This document shows, piece after piece, positions 38,270 to 51,700 of a stretch of 64,000 bases of DNA. Source of the DNA: Mastigias papua (Eukaryota; Cnidaria; Scyphozoa; Rhizostomeae; Mastigiidae); contig OZ025272.1 of NCBI GenBank assembly GCA_964019165.1, positions 6,032,993 to 6,096,992 on the forward strand. The letters are read 5' to 3'. Below the pieces are notes generated by a model. That model had not been told where the DNA came from, did no database searches, and worked only from the letters and a program-made list of their open reading frames with translations. The translations under genes were made by a program, and so were the position numbers. The stretch's first letter is position 1. Each line of letters opens with the position of its first letter.

Positions 38270-41200
38270 TGTATTGTCAGTGTTTGCACACATACGTATT
38301 TTACGCCCATTACAGGTAATGAGCAATTATGCATATACTGTTGTATGGTTGAAATTCTGTGCACGTGCGTCAATCTCATGCATCAAACGTCTTTTACATC
38401 TATGGTTGCACCGATATCAGTAGTATAGCCAATGCTTCCAACTCATATTGGCTTTAGTCTTTGTTTTTACACTACATACACTATATAGAGCTTTAAAGTG
38501 CCTTACATGTGGCAAAATTGACAATACTATGCAATGGCTACATTTGACTATAAATGTGTGTGTTACACCGCCAAACCATAATCTAAGCATTTTTGTGCAT
38601 TGAATCAAGCACTTTTAATATGATATGACCATCAGATGTGTAGTCATTGCTGTATTTTCAGTGGTTGCACACATACGTATTTTAGGCCCATTACCGGTAA
38701 TGGTCAATTGTGCATATACTGTTGTATGGGTGAAATTCTGTGCAAATGCGTGAATCTCATGCATCAACCGTCTTTTACATGTATGGTTGCACCGTTGTCA
38801 GTAGTTTAGCCAATGCTTCCTACTCGTATTAGCTTTAGTCTTTGTTTTTACACTACATACACTATATAGAGCTTAAAAAAGCCTTACATGTGGCAAAATT
38901 GACAATACTATGCAATGGCTACATTTGACTATAAATGTTTGTGTTACAGCGCCAAACCATAATCTAAGCAGTTTTGTGCATTGAATCAAGCACTTTTAAT
39001 ATGATATGACCATCAGATGTGTAGTTATTGCTGTATTGTCAGTGTTTGCACACATACGTATTTTAGGCCCATTACAGGTAATGATCAATTGTGCATATAC
39101 TGTTGTATGGTTGAAATTCTGTGCAAATGCGTCAATCTCATGCATCAAACGTCTTTTACATCTATGGTTGCAACGATGTCAGTAGTGTAGCCAATGCTTC
39201 CTACTCATATTGGCTTTAGTCTTTGTTTTTACACTACATACACTATATAGAGCTTAAACAAGCCTCACATGTGGCAAAATTGACAATACTATGCAATGGC
39301 TACATTTGACTATAAATGTGTGTGTAACATCGCCAAACCATAGTCTAAGCAGTTTTGTGCATTGAGTCAAGCACTATTAATTTGATATGACCATCAGATG
39401 TGTAGTCATTGCTGTATTGTCAGTGTTTGCACACATACGTATTTTAGGCCCATTACAGGTAATGATCAATTGTGCATATACTGTTGTATGGTTGAAATTC
39501 TGTGCAAGTGCGTCAATCTCATGCATCAAATGTCTTTTACGTGTATTGTTGCAAATATGTCAGTAGTGTAGCCAATGCTTCCTACTCATATTGGCTTTAG
39601 TCTTTGTTTTTTCGCTACATACACTATATAGAGGTTTAAAGTGCGTTACATGTGGCAAAATTGACAATACTATGCAATGGCTACATTTGACTATAAATTT
39701 GTGTGTTACAGCGCCAAACCATAATCTAAGCATTTTTGTGCATCTGTTGTATGGTTGAAATTCTGTGCACATGCGTCAATCTCATGCATCACACGTCTTT
39801 TACATCTATGGTTGCAACGATGTCAGTAGTGTAGCCAATGCTTCCTACTCATATTAGGTTTAGTCTTTGTTTTTACACTACATACACTATATAGAGCTTA
39901 AAAAAGCCTTACATATGGCAAAATTGACACTACTATGCAATGGCTACATTTGACTATAAGTGTGTGTGTAACAGCGCCAAACCATAATCTAAGCCGTTTT
40001 GTGCATTGAGTCAAGCATTTTTAATATGATATGACCATCAGATGTGTAGTCATTGCTGTATTTTCAGTGGTTGCACACATACGTATTTTAGGCCCATTAT
40101 AGGTAATGGTCAATTGTGCATATACTGTTGTATGGGTGAAATTCTGTGCAAGTGCGTCAATCTCATGCATCAAATGTCTTTTACGTGTATTGTTGCAAAT
40201 ATGTCAGTAGTGTAGCCAATGCTTCCTACTCATATTGGCTTTAGTCTTTGTTTTTTCGCTACATACACTATATAGAGGTTTAAAGTGCGTTACATGTGGC
40301 AAAATTGACAAAACTATTCAATGGCTACATTTGACTATAAATGTGTGTGTTACAGCGCCAAACCATAATCTAAGCATTTTTGTGCATTGAGTCAAGCACT
40401 TTTAATATGATATGACCATCAGATGTGTAGTCATTGCTGTATCGTCAGTGTTTGCACACATACGTATTTTAGGCCCATTACAGGTAATGATTAATTGTGC
40501 ATATACTGTTGTATGGTTGAAATTCTGTGCAAATGCGTCAATCTCATGCATCAAACGTCACTTACATCTTTGGTTGCAAAGATGTCAGTAGTTTAGCCAA
40601 AGCTTCCTACTCATATTAGCTTTAGTCTTTGGTTTCACACTTAAGACACTATATAGAGCTTAAAAAAGCCTTACATGTGGCAAAATTGACAATACTATGC
40701 AATGGCTATATTTGACTATAAATGTGTGTGTAACAGCCCCAAACCATAGTCTAAGCAGTTTTGTGCATTGAATCAAGCACTTTTAGTATGATATGACAAT
40801 AAGATGTGTAGTCATTGCTGTATTTTCAGTGGTTGCACACATACGTATTTTCGGCCCATTACAGGTAATGGTCAATTGTGCATATACTGTTGTATGGGTG
40901 AAATTCTGTGCAAATGCGTGAATCTCATGCATCAACCGTCTTTTACATGTATGGTTGCACCGTTGTCAGTAGTTTAGCCAATGCTTCCTACTCATATTGG
41001 CTTTAGTCTTTGGTTTTTCGCTACATACACTATATAGTGCTTAAAAGTGCCTTACATGTGGCAAAATTGACAATACTATGCAATGGCTACATTTGACTAT
41101 AAATGTGTGTGTTACAGCGCCAAACCATAATCTAAGCAGTTTTGTGCATTGAATCAAGCACTTTTAATATGATATCACCATTAGATCTGTAGTCATTGCT

Positions 41201-43400
41201 GTATTGTCAGTGTTATCACACATACGTATTTTAGCCCCATTACAGGTAATGATCAATTGTGCATATACTGTTGTATGGTTGAAATTCCGTGCAAGTGCGT
41301 CAATCTCATGCATCAGACGTGGTTTACATATATGGTTGGACCGTTGTCAGTAGTTTAGCCAATGCTTCCTACTCATATTAGCTTGAGTCTTTCTTTTTAC
41401 ACTACATACACTATATAGAGCTTTAAACTGCCTTACATGTGGCAAAATTGACAATACTATGCAATGGCTACATTTGACTATAAATGTGTGTGTTACAGCG
41501 CCAAACCATAATCTAAGCATTTTTGTGCATTGAGTCAAGCACTTTTAATATGATATGACCATCAGATGTGTAGTCATTGCTGTATTGTCAGTGTTTGCAC
41601 ACATACGTATTTTACGCCCATTACAGGTAATGATCAATTGTGCATATACTGTTGTATGGTTGACATTCTGTGCAAGTGCGTCAATCTCATGCATCAAACG
41701 TCTTTTACATATATGGTTGCACCGATATCAGTAGTATAGCCAATGCTTCCAACTCATATTGGCTTTAGTCTTTGGTTTTACACTACATACACTATATAGA
41801 GCTTTAAAGTGCCTTACATGTGGCAAAATTGACAATACTATGCAATGGCTACATTTGACTATAAATGTGTGTGTTACACCGCCAAACCATAATCTAAGCA
41901 TTTTTGTGCATTGAATCAAGCACTTTTAATATGATATGACCATCAGATGTGTAGTCATTGCTGTATTTTCAGTGGTTGTACACATACGTATTTTAGGCCC
42001 ATTACAGGTAATGGTCAATTGTGCATATACTGTTGTATGGGTGAAATTCTGTGCAAATGCGTGAATCTCATGCATCAAACGTCGTTTACATGTATGGTTG
42101 CACCGTTGTCAGTAGTTTAGCCAATGCTTCCTACTCGTATTAGCTTTAGTCTTTGTTTTTACACTACATACACTATATAGAGCTTAAAAAAGCCTTACAT
42201 GTGGCAAAATTGACAATACTATGCTATGGCTACATTTGACTATAAATGTGTGCGTAACAGCGCCAAATCATAATCTAAGCATTTTTGTGCATTGAGTCAA
42301 GCACTTTTAATATGATATGACCATCAGATGTGTAGTCATTGCTGTATTTTCAGTGTTAGCACACATACGTATTTTAGGCCCATTACAGGTAATGATCAAT
42401 TGTGCATATACTGTTGTATCGTCGAAATTCCGTGCAAGTGCGTCAATCTCATGCATCAAACGTCGTTTACATGTATGGTTGGACCGTTGTCAATAGTTTA
42501 GCCAATGCTTCCTACTCATATTAGCTTGAGTCTTTGTTTTTACACTACATACACTATATAGAGCTTTAAACTGCCTTACATGTGGCAAAATTGACAATAC
42601 TATGCAATGGCTACATTTGACTATAAATGTGTGTGTTACAGCGCCAAACCATAATCTAAGCATTTTTGTGCATTGAGTCAAGCACTTTTAATATGATATG
42701 ACCATCAGATGTGTAGTCATTGCTGTATTGTCAGTGTTTGCACACATACGTATTTTAGGCCCATTACAGGTAATGATCAATTGTGCATATACCGTTGTAT
42801 GGTTGAAATTCTGTGCAAGTGCGTCAATCTCATGCGTCAAACGTCTTTTACATGTATGGTTGGACCGTTGTCAGTAGTTTAGCCAATGCTTCCTACACAT
42901 ATTGGCTTTAGTCTTTGGTTTTTCGCTACATACACTATATAGTGCTTTAAAGTGCCTTACATGTGGCAAAATTGACAATACTATGCAATGGCTACATTTG
43001 ACTATAAATTTGTGTGTTACACCGCCAAACCATAATCTAAGCAGTTTTGTGCATTGAGTCAAGCACTTTTAATATGATATGACCATCAGATGTGTAGTCA
43101 TTGCTGTATTTTCAGTGTATGCACACATACGTATTTTAGGCCCATTACAGGTAATGAGCAATTGTGCATATACTGTTGTATGGTTGAAATTCTGTGCAAA
43201 TGCGTCAATCTCATGCATCACACGTCTTTTACATCTATGGTTGCAACGATGTCAGTAGTGTAGCCAATGCTTCCTACTCATATTAGGTTTAGTCTTTGTT
43301 TTTACACTACATACACTATATAGAGCTTAACAAAGCCTTACATGTGGCAAAATTGACAATACTATGCAATGGCTACATTTGACTATAAGTGTGTGTGTAA
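38270..43400. repeat. Nine-monomer-spaced duplicate blocks (3,429 bp)
   Basis: 38.27-39.0 kb recurs at 41.58-42.2 kb: 'ttttacgcccattac', then 'accgatatcagtagtatagcc', then 'cagtggttg' and 'gcgtgaatctcatg'. The spacing is 3,311 bp because the interval contains a 118-bp deletion; past that deletion, 39,783 and 43,212 (both 'catgcatcacacgtc') are exactly 3,429 bp apart, nine monomers. Part of the same material (38.6-39.73 kb, with 'gcactattaatttgatatg') recurs at 45.35-46.45 kb and in part near 59.8-60.1 kb. Confidence 0.8.
39561..39823. repeat. Satellite monomer with a 118-bp internal deletion
   Basis: The distance between 'cagtag' marks at 39,561 and 39,824 is 263 bp instead of 381. At 39,743/39,744 the sequence jumps from 'tttttgtgcat' (normally followed by 'tgaatcaag') straight to 'ctgttgtatggttg' (normally preceded by 'gtgcatata'). 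Both parent sites contain 'gtgcat' a few bases from the break, so short homology may have helped, but the junction itself is not an exact repeat crossover. The related segment at 43.1-43.3 kb keeps the missing bases, so the deletion is the derived state. Confidence 0.9.
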
Positions 43401-43559
43401 CAGCGCCAAACCATAATCTAAGCATTTTTGTGCATTGAGTCAAGCACTTTTAATATGATATGACCATCAGATGTGTAGTCATTGCTGTATTGTCAGTGTT
43501 TGCACACATACGTATTTTAAGTCCATTACAGGTAATGATCAATTGTGCATATACTGTTG

Positions 43560-44910
43560 TATGCTTGAAATTCTGTGCAAGTGCGTCAATCTCATGCATC
43601 AAACGTCTTTTACATGTATTCTTGGACCGTTGTCAGTAGTTTAGCCAATGCTTCCTACTCATATTGGCTTTAGTCTTTGACTTTACACTACATACACTAT
43701 ATAGAGCTTTAAAGTGCCTTACATGTGGCAAAATTGACAATACTATGCAATGGCTACATTTGACTATAAATGTGTGTGTTACAGCGCCAAACCATAATCT
43801 AAGCATTTTTGTGCATTGAGTCAAGCACTTTTAATATGATATGACCATCACATGTGTAGTCATTGCTGTATTGTCAGTGTTTGCACAGATACGTATTTTA
43901 GGCCCATTCCAGGTAATGGTCAATTGTGCATATACTGTTGTATTGTTGAAATTCTGTGCAAATGCGTCAATCTCATGCATCAAACGTCTTTTATATGTAT
44001 GGTTGCACCGTTGTCAGTAGTTTAGCCAATGCTTCCTACTCATATTAGCTTGAGTCTTTGTTTTTACACTACATGCACTATATAGAGCTTTAAAGTGCCT
44101 TACATGTGGAAAAATTGACAATACTATGCAATGGCTACATTTGACTATAAATGTGTGTGTTACAGCGCCAAACCATAATCTAAGCATTTGTGTGCATTGA
44201 GTCAAGCACTTTTAATATGATATGACCATCAGATGTGTAGTCATTGCTGTATTGTCAGTGTTTGCACACATACGTATTTTACGCCCATTACAGGTAATGA
44301 TCAATTGTGCATATACTGTTGTATGCTTGAAATTCTGTGCAAGTGCGTCAATCTCATGCATCAAACGTCTTTTACATGTATTGTTGGACCGTTGTCAGTA
44401 GTTTAGCCAATGCTTCCTACTCATATTGGCTTTAGTCTTTGACTTTACACTACATACACTATATAGAGCTTTAAAGTGCCTTACATGTGGCAAAATTGAC
44501 AATACTATGCAATGGCTACATTTGACTATAAATGTGTGTGTTACAGCGCCAAACCATAATCTAAGCATTTTTGTGCATTGAGTCAAGCACTTTTAATATG
44601 ATATGACCATCACATGTGTAGTCATTGCTGTATTGTCAGTGTTTGCACAGATACGTATTTTAGGCCCATTCCAGGTAATGGTCAATTGTGCATATACTGT
44701 TGTATTGTTGAAATTCTGTGCAAATGCGTCAATCTCATGCATCAAACGTCTTTTATATGTATGGTTGCACCGTTGTCAGTAGTTTAGCCAATGCTTCCTA
44801 CTCATATTAGCTTGAGTCTTTGTTTTTACACTACATGCACTATATAGAGCTTTAAAGTGCCTTACATGTGGAAAAATTGACAATACTATGCAATGGCTAC
44901 ATTTGACTAT
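43560..44910. repeat. Tandem dimer (762-bp higher-order repeat)
   Basis: 43,560-44,320 is repeated directly at 44,322-44,910 or so, with offset 762 bp. Markers are 'gtatgcttgaaattc', 'gtctttgactttac', 'gaccatcacatg', 'gcacagatacg', 'cccattccagg', 'gtattgttgaaattc', 'ctacatgcactatatag' and 'catgtggaaaaattg'. The copies differ by few bases ('attcttggacc' against 'attgttggacc', and 'gtgtgtgttac' against 'gtgtgtattac' near the end). This is the shortest higher-order unit in the window. Confidence 0.93.
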
Positions 44911-47900
44911 AAATGTGTGTATTACAGCGCCAAACCATAATCTAAGCATTTTTGTGCATTGAGTCAAGCACTTTTAATATGATATGACCATCAGATGTGT
45001 AGTCATTGCTGTATTTTCAGTGTTATCACACATACGTATTATAGGCCCATTACAGGTAATGATCAATTGTGCATATACTGTTATATCGTCGAAATTCCGT
45101 GCAAGTGCGTCAATCTCATGCATCAAACGTCGTTTACATGTATGGTTGGACCGTTGTCAGTAGTTTAGCCAATGCTTCCTACTCATATTAGCTTGAGTCT
45201 TTGTTTTTACACTACATACACTATATAGAGCTTTAAAGTGCCTTACATGTGGCAAAATTGACAATACTATGCAATGGCTACATTTGACTATAAATTTGTG
45301 TGTTACAGCGCCAAACCATAATCTAAGCATTTTTGTGCATTGAGTCAAGCACTTTTAATATGATATGACCATCAGATGTGTAGTCATTGCTGTATTTTCA
45401 GTGGTTGCACACATACGTATTTTAGGCCCATTACAGGTAATGGTCAATTGTGCATATACTGTTGTATGGGTGAAATTCTGTGCAAATGCGTGAATCTCAT
45501 GCATCAACCGTCTTTTACATGTATGGTTGCACCGTTGTCAGTAGTTTAGCCAATGCTTCCTACTCGTATTAGCTTTAGTCATTGTTTTTACACTACATAC
45601 ACTATATAGAGCTTAAAAAAGCCTTACATGTGGCAAAATTGACAATACTATGCAATGGCTACATTTGACTACAAATGTGTGTGTTACAGCGCCAAACCAT
45701 AATCTAAGCAGTTTTGTGCATTGAATCAAGCACTTTTAATATGATATGACCATCAGATGTGTAGTTATTGCTGTATTGTCAGTGTTTGCACACATACGTA
45801 TTTTAGGCCCATTACAGGTAATGATCAATTGTGCATATACTGTTGTATGGTTGAAATTCTGTGCAAATGCGTCAATCTCATGCATCAAACGTCTTTTACA
45901 TCTATGGTTGCAACGATGTCAGTAGTGTAGCCAATGCTTCCTACTCATATTGGCTTTAGTCTTTGTTTTTACACTACATACACTATATAGAGCTTAAACA
46001 AGCCTCACATGTGGCAAACTTGACAATACTATGCAATGGCTACATTTGACTATAAATGTGTGTGTAACATCGCCAATCCATAGTCTAAGCCGTTTTGTGC
46101 ATTGAGTCAAGCACTATTAATTTGATATGACCATCAGATGTGTAGTCATTGCTGTATTGTCAGTGTTTGCACACATACGTATTTTAGGCCCATTACAGGT
46201 AATGATCAATTGTGCATATACTGTTGTATGGTTGAAATTCTGTGCAAGTGCGTCAATCTCATGCATCAAATGTCTTTTACGTGTATTGTTGCAAATATGT
46301 CAGTAGTGTAGCCAATGCTTCCTACTCATATTGGCTTTAGTCTTTGTTTTTCGCTACATACACTATATAGAGGTTTAAAGTGCGTTACATGTGGCAAAAT
46401 TGACAATACTATGCAATGGCTACATTTGACTATAAATTTGTGTGTAACAGCGGCAAATCATAATCTAAGCAGTTTTGTGCATTGAATCAAGCACTTTTAA
46501 TATGATATGACCATCAGATGTGTAGTCATTGCTGTATTGTCAGTGTTAGCACACATACGTATTTTAGGCCCATTACAGGTAATGATCAATTGTGCATATA
46601 CTGTTGTATCGTCGAAATTCTGTGCAAGTGCGTCAATCTCATGCATCAAACGTCGTTTACATGTATGGTTGGACCGTTGTCAGTAGCTTAGCCAATGCTT
46701 CCTACTCATATTAGCTTGAGTCTTTGTTTTTACACTACATACACTATATAGAGCTTTAAACTGCCTTACATGTGGCAAAATTGACAATACTATGCAATGG
46801 CTACATTTGACTATAAATGTGTGTGTTACAGCACCAAACCATAATCTAAGCATTTTTGTGCATTGAGTCAAGCACTTTTAATATGATATGACCATCAGAT
46901 GTGTAGTCATTGCTGTATTTTCAGTGTTATCACACATACGTATTATAGGCCCATTACAGGTAATGATCAATTGTGCATATACTGTTATATCGTCGAAATT
47001 CCGTGCAAGTGCGTCAATCTCATGCATCAAACGTCGTTTACATGTATGGTTGGACCGTTGTCAGTAGTTTAGCCAATGCTTCCTACTCATATTAGCTTGA
47101 GTCTTTGTTTTTACACTACATACACTATATAGAGCTTTAAACTGCCTTACATGTGGCAAAATTGACAATACTATGCAATGGCTACATTTGACTATAAGTG
47201 TGTGTGTAACAGCGCCAAACCATAATCTAAGCCGTTTTGTGCATTGAGTCAAGCACTTTTAATATGATATGACCATCAGATGTGTAGTCATTGCTGTATT
47301 GTCAGTGTTTGCACACATACGTATTTTACGCCCATTACAGGTAATGATCAATTGTGCATATACCGTTGTATGGTTGAAATTCTGTGCAAGTGCGTCAATC
47401 TCATGCATCAAACGTCTTTTACATGTATGGTTGGACCGTTGTCAGTAGTTTAGCCAATGCTTCCTACTCATATTAGGTTTCGTCTTTGTTTTTAAACTAC
47501 ATACACTATATAGAGCTTTAAAAAGCCTTACATGTGGCAAAATTGACAATACTATGCAATGGCTACATTTGACTATAAGTGTGTGTGTAACAGCGCCAAA
47601 CCATAATCTAAGCCGTTTTGTGCATTGAGTCAAGCACTTTTAATATGATATGACCATCAGATGTGTAGTCATTGCTGTATTGTCAGTGTTTGCACACATA
47701 CGTATTTTAGGCCCATTACAGGTAATGATCAATTGTGTATATACTGTTGTATCGTCGAAATTCCGTGCAAGTGCGTCAATCTCATGCATCAAACGTCTTT
47801 TATATGTATGGTTGCACCGTTGTCAGTAGTTTAGCCAATGCTTCCTACTCGTATTAGCTTTAGTCTTTGGTTTTACACTACATACACTATATAGAGCGTA

Positions 47901-48790
47901 AAAGTGCCTTACATGTGGCAAAATTGACAATACTATGCAATGGCTACATTTGACTATAAATGTGTGTGTTACAGCGCCAAACCATAATCTAAGCATTTTT
48001 GTGCATTGAGTCAAGCACTTTTAATATGATATGACCATCAGATGTGCAGTCATTGCTGTATTGTCAGTGCTTGCACACATACGTATTTTACGCCCATTAC
48101 AGGTAACGATCAATTGTGCATATACTGTTGTATGGTTGAAATTCTGTGCAAGTGCGTCAATCTCATGCATCAAACATCTTTTACATGTATGGTTGGACCG
48201 TTGTCAGTAGTTTAGCCAATGCTTCCTACTCATATTAGGTTTAGTCTTTGTTTTTACACTACATACACTATATAGAGCTTAAAAAAGCCTCACATGTGGC
48301 AAAATTGACAATACTATGCAATGGCTACATTTGACTGTAACTGTGTGTAACATCGCCAAACCATAGTCTAAGCAGTTTTGTGCATTGAGTCAAGCATTTT
48401 TAATATGATATGACCATCAGATGTGTAGTCATTGCTGTATTTTCAGTGGTTGCACACATACGTATTTTAGGCCCATTACAGGTAATGGTCAATTGTGCAT
48501 ATACTGTTGTATGGGTGAAATTCTGTGCAAATGCGTGAATCTCATGCATCAACCGTCTTTTACATGTATGGTTGCACCGTTGTCAGTAGTTTAGCCAATG
48601 CTTCCTACTCGTATTAGCTTTAGTCTTTGTTTTTACACTACATACACTATATAGAGCTTTAAAGTGCCTTACATGTGGCAAAATTGACAATACTATGCAA
48701 TGGCTACATTTGACTATAAATTTGTGTGTTACACCGCCAAACCATAATCTAAGCATTTTTGTGCATTGAGTCAAGCACTTTTAATATGAT
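44910..48790. repeat. Mixed domain-3 monomers with a five-monomer echo
   Basis: The 'ttatatcgtcgaaattccg' monomer at about 45,081 recurs at about 46,985 (1,904 bp, five monomers minus one base lost in a T run near 46,346). The monomers at 47,061 and 47,442 share 'ctataagtgtgtgtgtaac' and 'aagccgttttg'. All of it is satellite; no other element is visible. Confidence 0.7.
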
Positions 48791-51700
48791 ATGACCATCA
48801 GATGTGTAGTCATTGCTGTATTGTCAGTGTTTGCACACATACGTATTTTACGCCCATTACAGGTAATGAGCAATTGTGCATATACTGTTGTATGGTTGAA
48901 ATTCTGTGCAAGTGCGTCAATCTCATGCATCAAACGTCTTTTACATCTATGGTTGCACCGATATCAGTAGCGTAGCCAATGCTTCCAACTCATATTGGCT
49001 TTAGTCTTTGTTTTTACACTACATACACTATATAGAGCTTTAAAGTGCCTTACATGTTGCAAAATTGACAATACTATGCAATGGCTACATTTGACTATAA
49101 ATGTGTGTGTTACACCGCAACACCATAATCTAAGCATTTTTGTGCATTGAATCAAGCACTTTTAATATGATATGACCATCAGATGTGTAGTCATTGCTGT
49201 ATTTTCAGTGGTTGTACACATACGTATTTTAGGCCCATTACAGGTAATGGTCAATTGTGCATATACTGTTGTATGGGTGAAATTCTGTGCAAATGCGTGA
49301 ATCTCATGCATCAACCGTCTTTTACATGTATGGTTGCACCGTTGTCAGTAGTTTAGCCAATGCTTCCTACTCGTATTAGCTTTAGTCTTTGTTTTTACAC
49401 TACATACACTATATAGAGCTTAAAAAAGCCTTACATGTGGCAAAATTGACAATACTATGCAATGGCTACATTTGACTATAAGTGTGTGTGTAACAGCGCC
49501 AAACCATAATCTAAGCCCTTTTGTGCATTGAGTCAAGCAATTTTAATATGATATGACCATCAGATGTGTAGTCATTGCTGTATTGTCAGTGTTTGCACAC
49601 ATACGTATTTTAAGTCCATTACAGGTAATGATCAATTGTGCATATACTGTTGTATGCTTGAAATTCTGTGCAAGTGCGTCAATCTCATGCATCAAACGTC
49701 TTTTACATGTATTGTTGGACCGTTGTCAGTAGTTTAGCCAATGCTTCCTACTCATATTGGCTTTAGTCTTTGACTTTACACTACATACACTATATAGAGC
49801 TTTAAAGTGCCTTACATGTGGCAAACTTGACAATACTATGCAATGGCTACATTTGACTATAAATGTGTGTGTTACAGCGCCAAACCATAATCTAAGCATT
49901 TTTGTGCATTGAGTCAAGCACTTTTAATATGATATGACCATCAGATGTGTAGTCATTGCTGTATTGTCAGTGTTTGCACACATACGTATTTTACGCCCAT
50001 TACAGGTAATGATCAATTGTGCATATACCGTTGTATGGTTGAAATTCTGTGCAAGTGCGTCAATCTCATGCATCAAACGTCTTTTACATGTAGGGTTGGA
50101 CCGTTGTCAGTAGTTTAGCCAATGCTTCCTACTCATATTAGGTTTAGTCTTTGTTTTTACACTACATACACTATATAGAGCTTAAAAAAGCCTCACATGT
50201 GGCAAAATTGACAATACTATGCAATGGCTACATTTGACTATAACTGTGTGTAACATCGCCAAACCATAGTCTAAGCAGTTTTGTGCATTGAGTCAAGCAT
50301 TTTTAATATGATATGACCATCAGATGTGTAGTCATTGCTGTATTTTCAGTGGTTGCACACATACGTATTTTAGGCCCATTACAGGTAATGATCAATTGTG
50401 CATATACTGTTGTATGATTGAAATTCTGTGCAAGTGCGTCAATCTCATGCATCAAACTTCTTTTATATGTATGGTTGCACCGTTGTCAGTAGTTTAGCCA
50501 ATGCTTCCTACTCGTATTAGCTTTAGTCTTAGGTTTTACACTACATACACTATATAGAGCGTAAAAGTGCCTTACATGTGGCAAAATTGACAATACTATG
50601 CAATGGCTACATTTGACTATAAATGTGTGTGTAACAGCGCCAAACCATAGTCTAAGCAGTTTTGTGCATTGAATCAAGCACTTTTAATATGATATGACCA
50701 TCAGATGTGTAGTCATTGCTGTATTGTCAGTGTTTGCACACATACGTATTTTAGGCCCATTACAGGTAATGATCAATTGTGCATATACTGTTGTATGGTT
50801 GAAATTCTGTGCAAGTGCGTCAATCTCATGCATCAAACGTCGTTTACATCTATAGTTGCACCGATGTCAGTAGGTTAGCCAATGCTTCCTACTCATATTA
50901 GCTTGAGTCTTTGTTTTTACACTACATACACTATATAGAGCTTTAAAGTGCCTTACATGTGGCAAAATTGACAATACTATGCAATGGCTACATTTGACTA
51001 TAAATGTGTGTGTTACAGCGCCAAACCATAATCTAAGCATTTTTGTGCATTGAGTCAAGCACTTTTAATATGATATGACCATCAGATGTGTAGTCATTGC
51101 TGTATTGTCAGTGTTTGCACACATACGTATTTTACGCCCATTACAGGTAATGAGCAATTGTGCATATACTGTTGTATGGTTGAAATTCTGTGCAAGTGCG
51201 TCAATCTCATGCATCAAACGTCTTTTACATCTATGGTTGCACCGATATCAGTAGCGTAGCCAATGCTTCCAACTCATATTGGCTTTAGTCTTTGTTTTTA
51301 CACTACATACACTATATAGAGCTTTAAAGTGCCTTACATGTTGCAAAATTGACAATACTATGCAATGGCTACATTTGACTATAAATGTGTGTGTTACACC
51401 GCAACACCATAATCTAAGCATTTTTGTGCATTGAATCAAGCACTTTTAATATGATATGACCATCAGATGTGTAGTCATTGCTGTATTTTCAGTGGTTGTA
51501 CACATACGTATTTTAGGCCCATTACAGGTAATGGTCAATTGTGCATATACTGTTGTATGGGTGAAATTCTGTGCAAATGCGTGAATCTCATGCATCAACC
51601 GTCTTTTACATGTATGGTTGCACCGTTGTCAGTAGTTTAGCCAATGCTTCCTACTCGTATTAGCTTTAGTCTTTGTTTTTACACTACATACACTATATAG

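Larger units (their letters stand above)
31905..38270. repeat. Mixed monomers of late domain 2 and early domain 3
   Basis: Only satellite and the retroposon tail at 37,478-37,550 occur here. The 'gtatcgtcgaaattc' variant appears for the first time at about 33,670 and recurs at about 34,828, 35,948 and 36,350. The 'gcttgagtctttg' variant becomes common from about 34.9 kb. Neighbouring copies at 36,041 and 36,422 are close matches, sharing 'caatagctacatttg' and 'gtgtgcgtaacagcgcc', and so form a local doublet. One monomer (33,1xx-33,36x) is 378 bp through three separate single-base losses. Confidence 0.75.
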
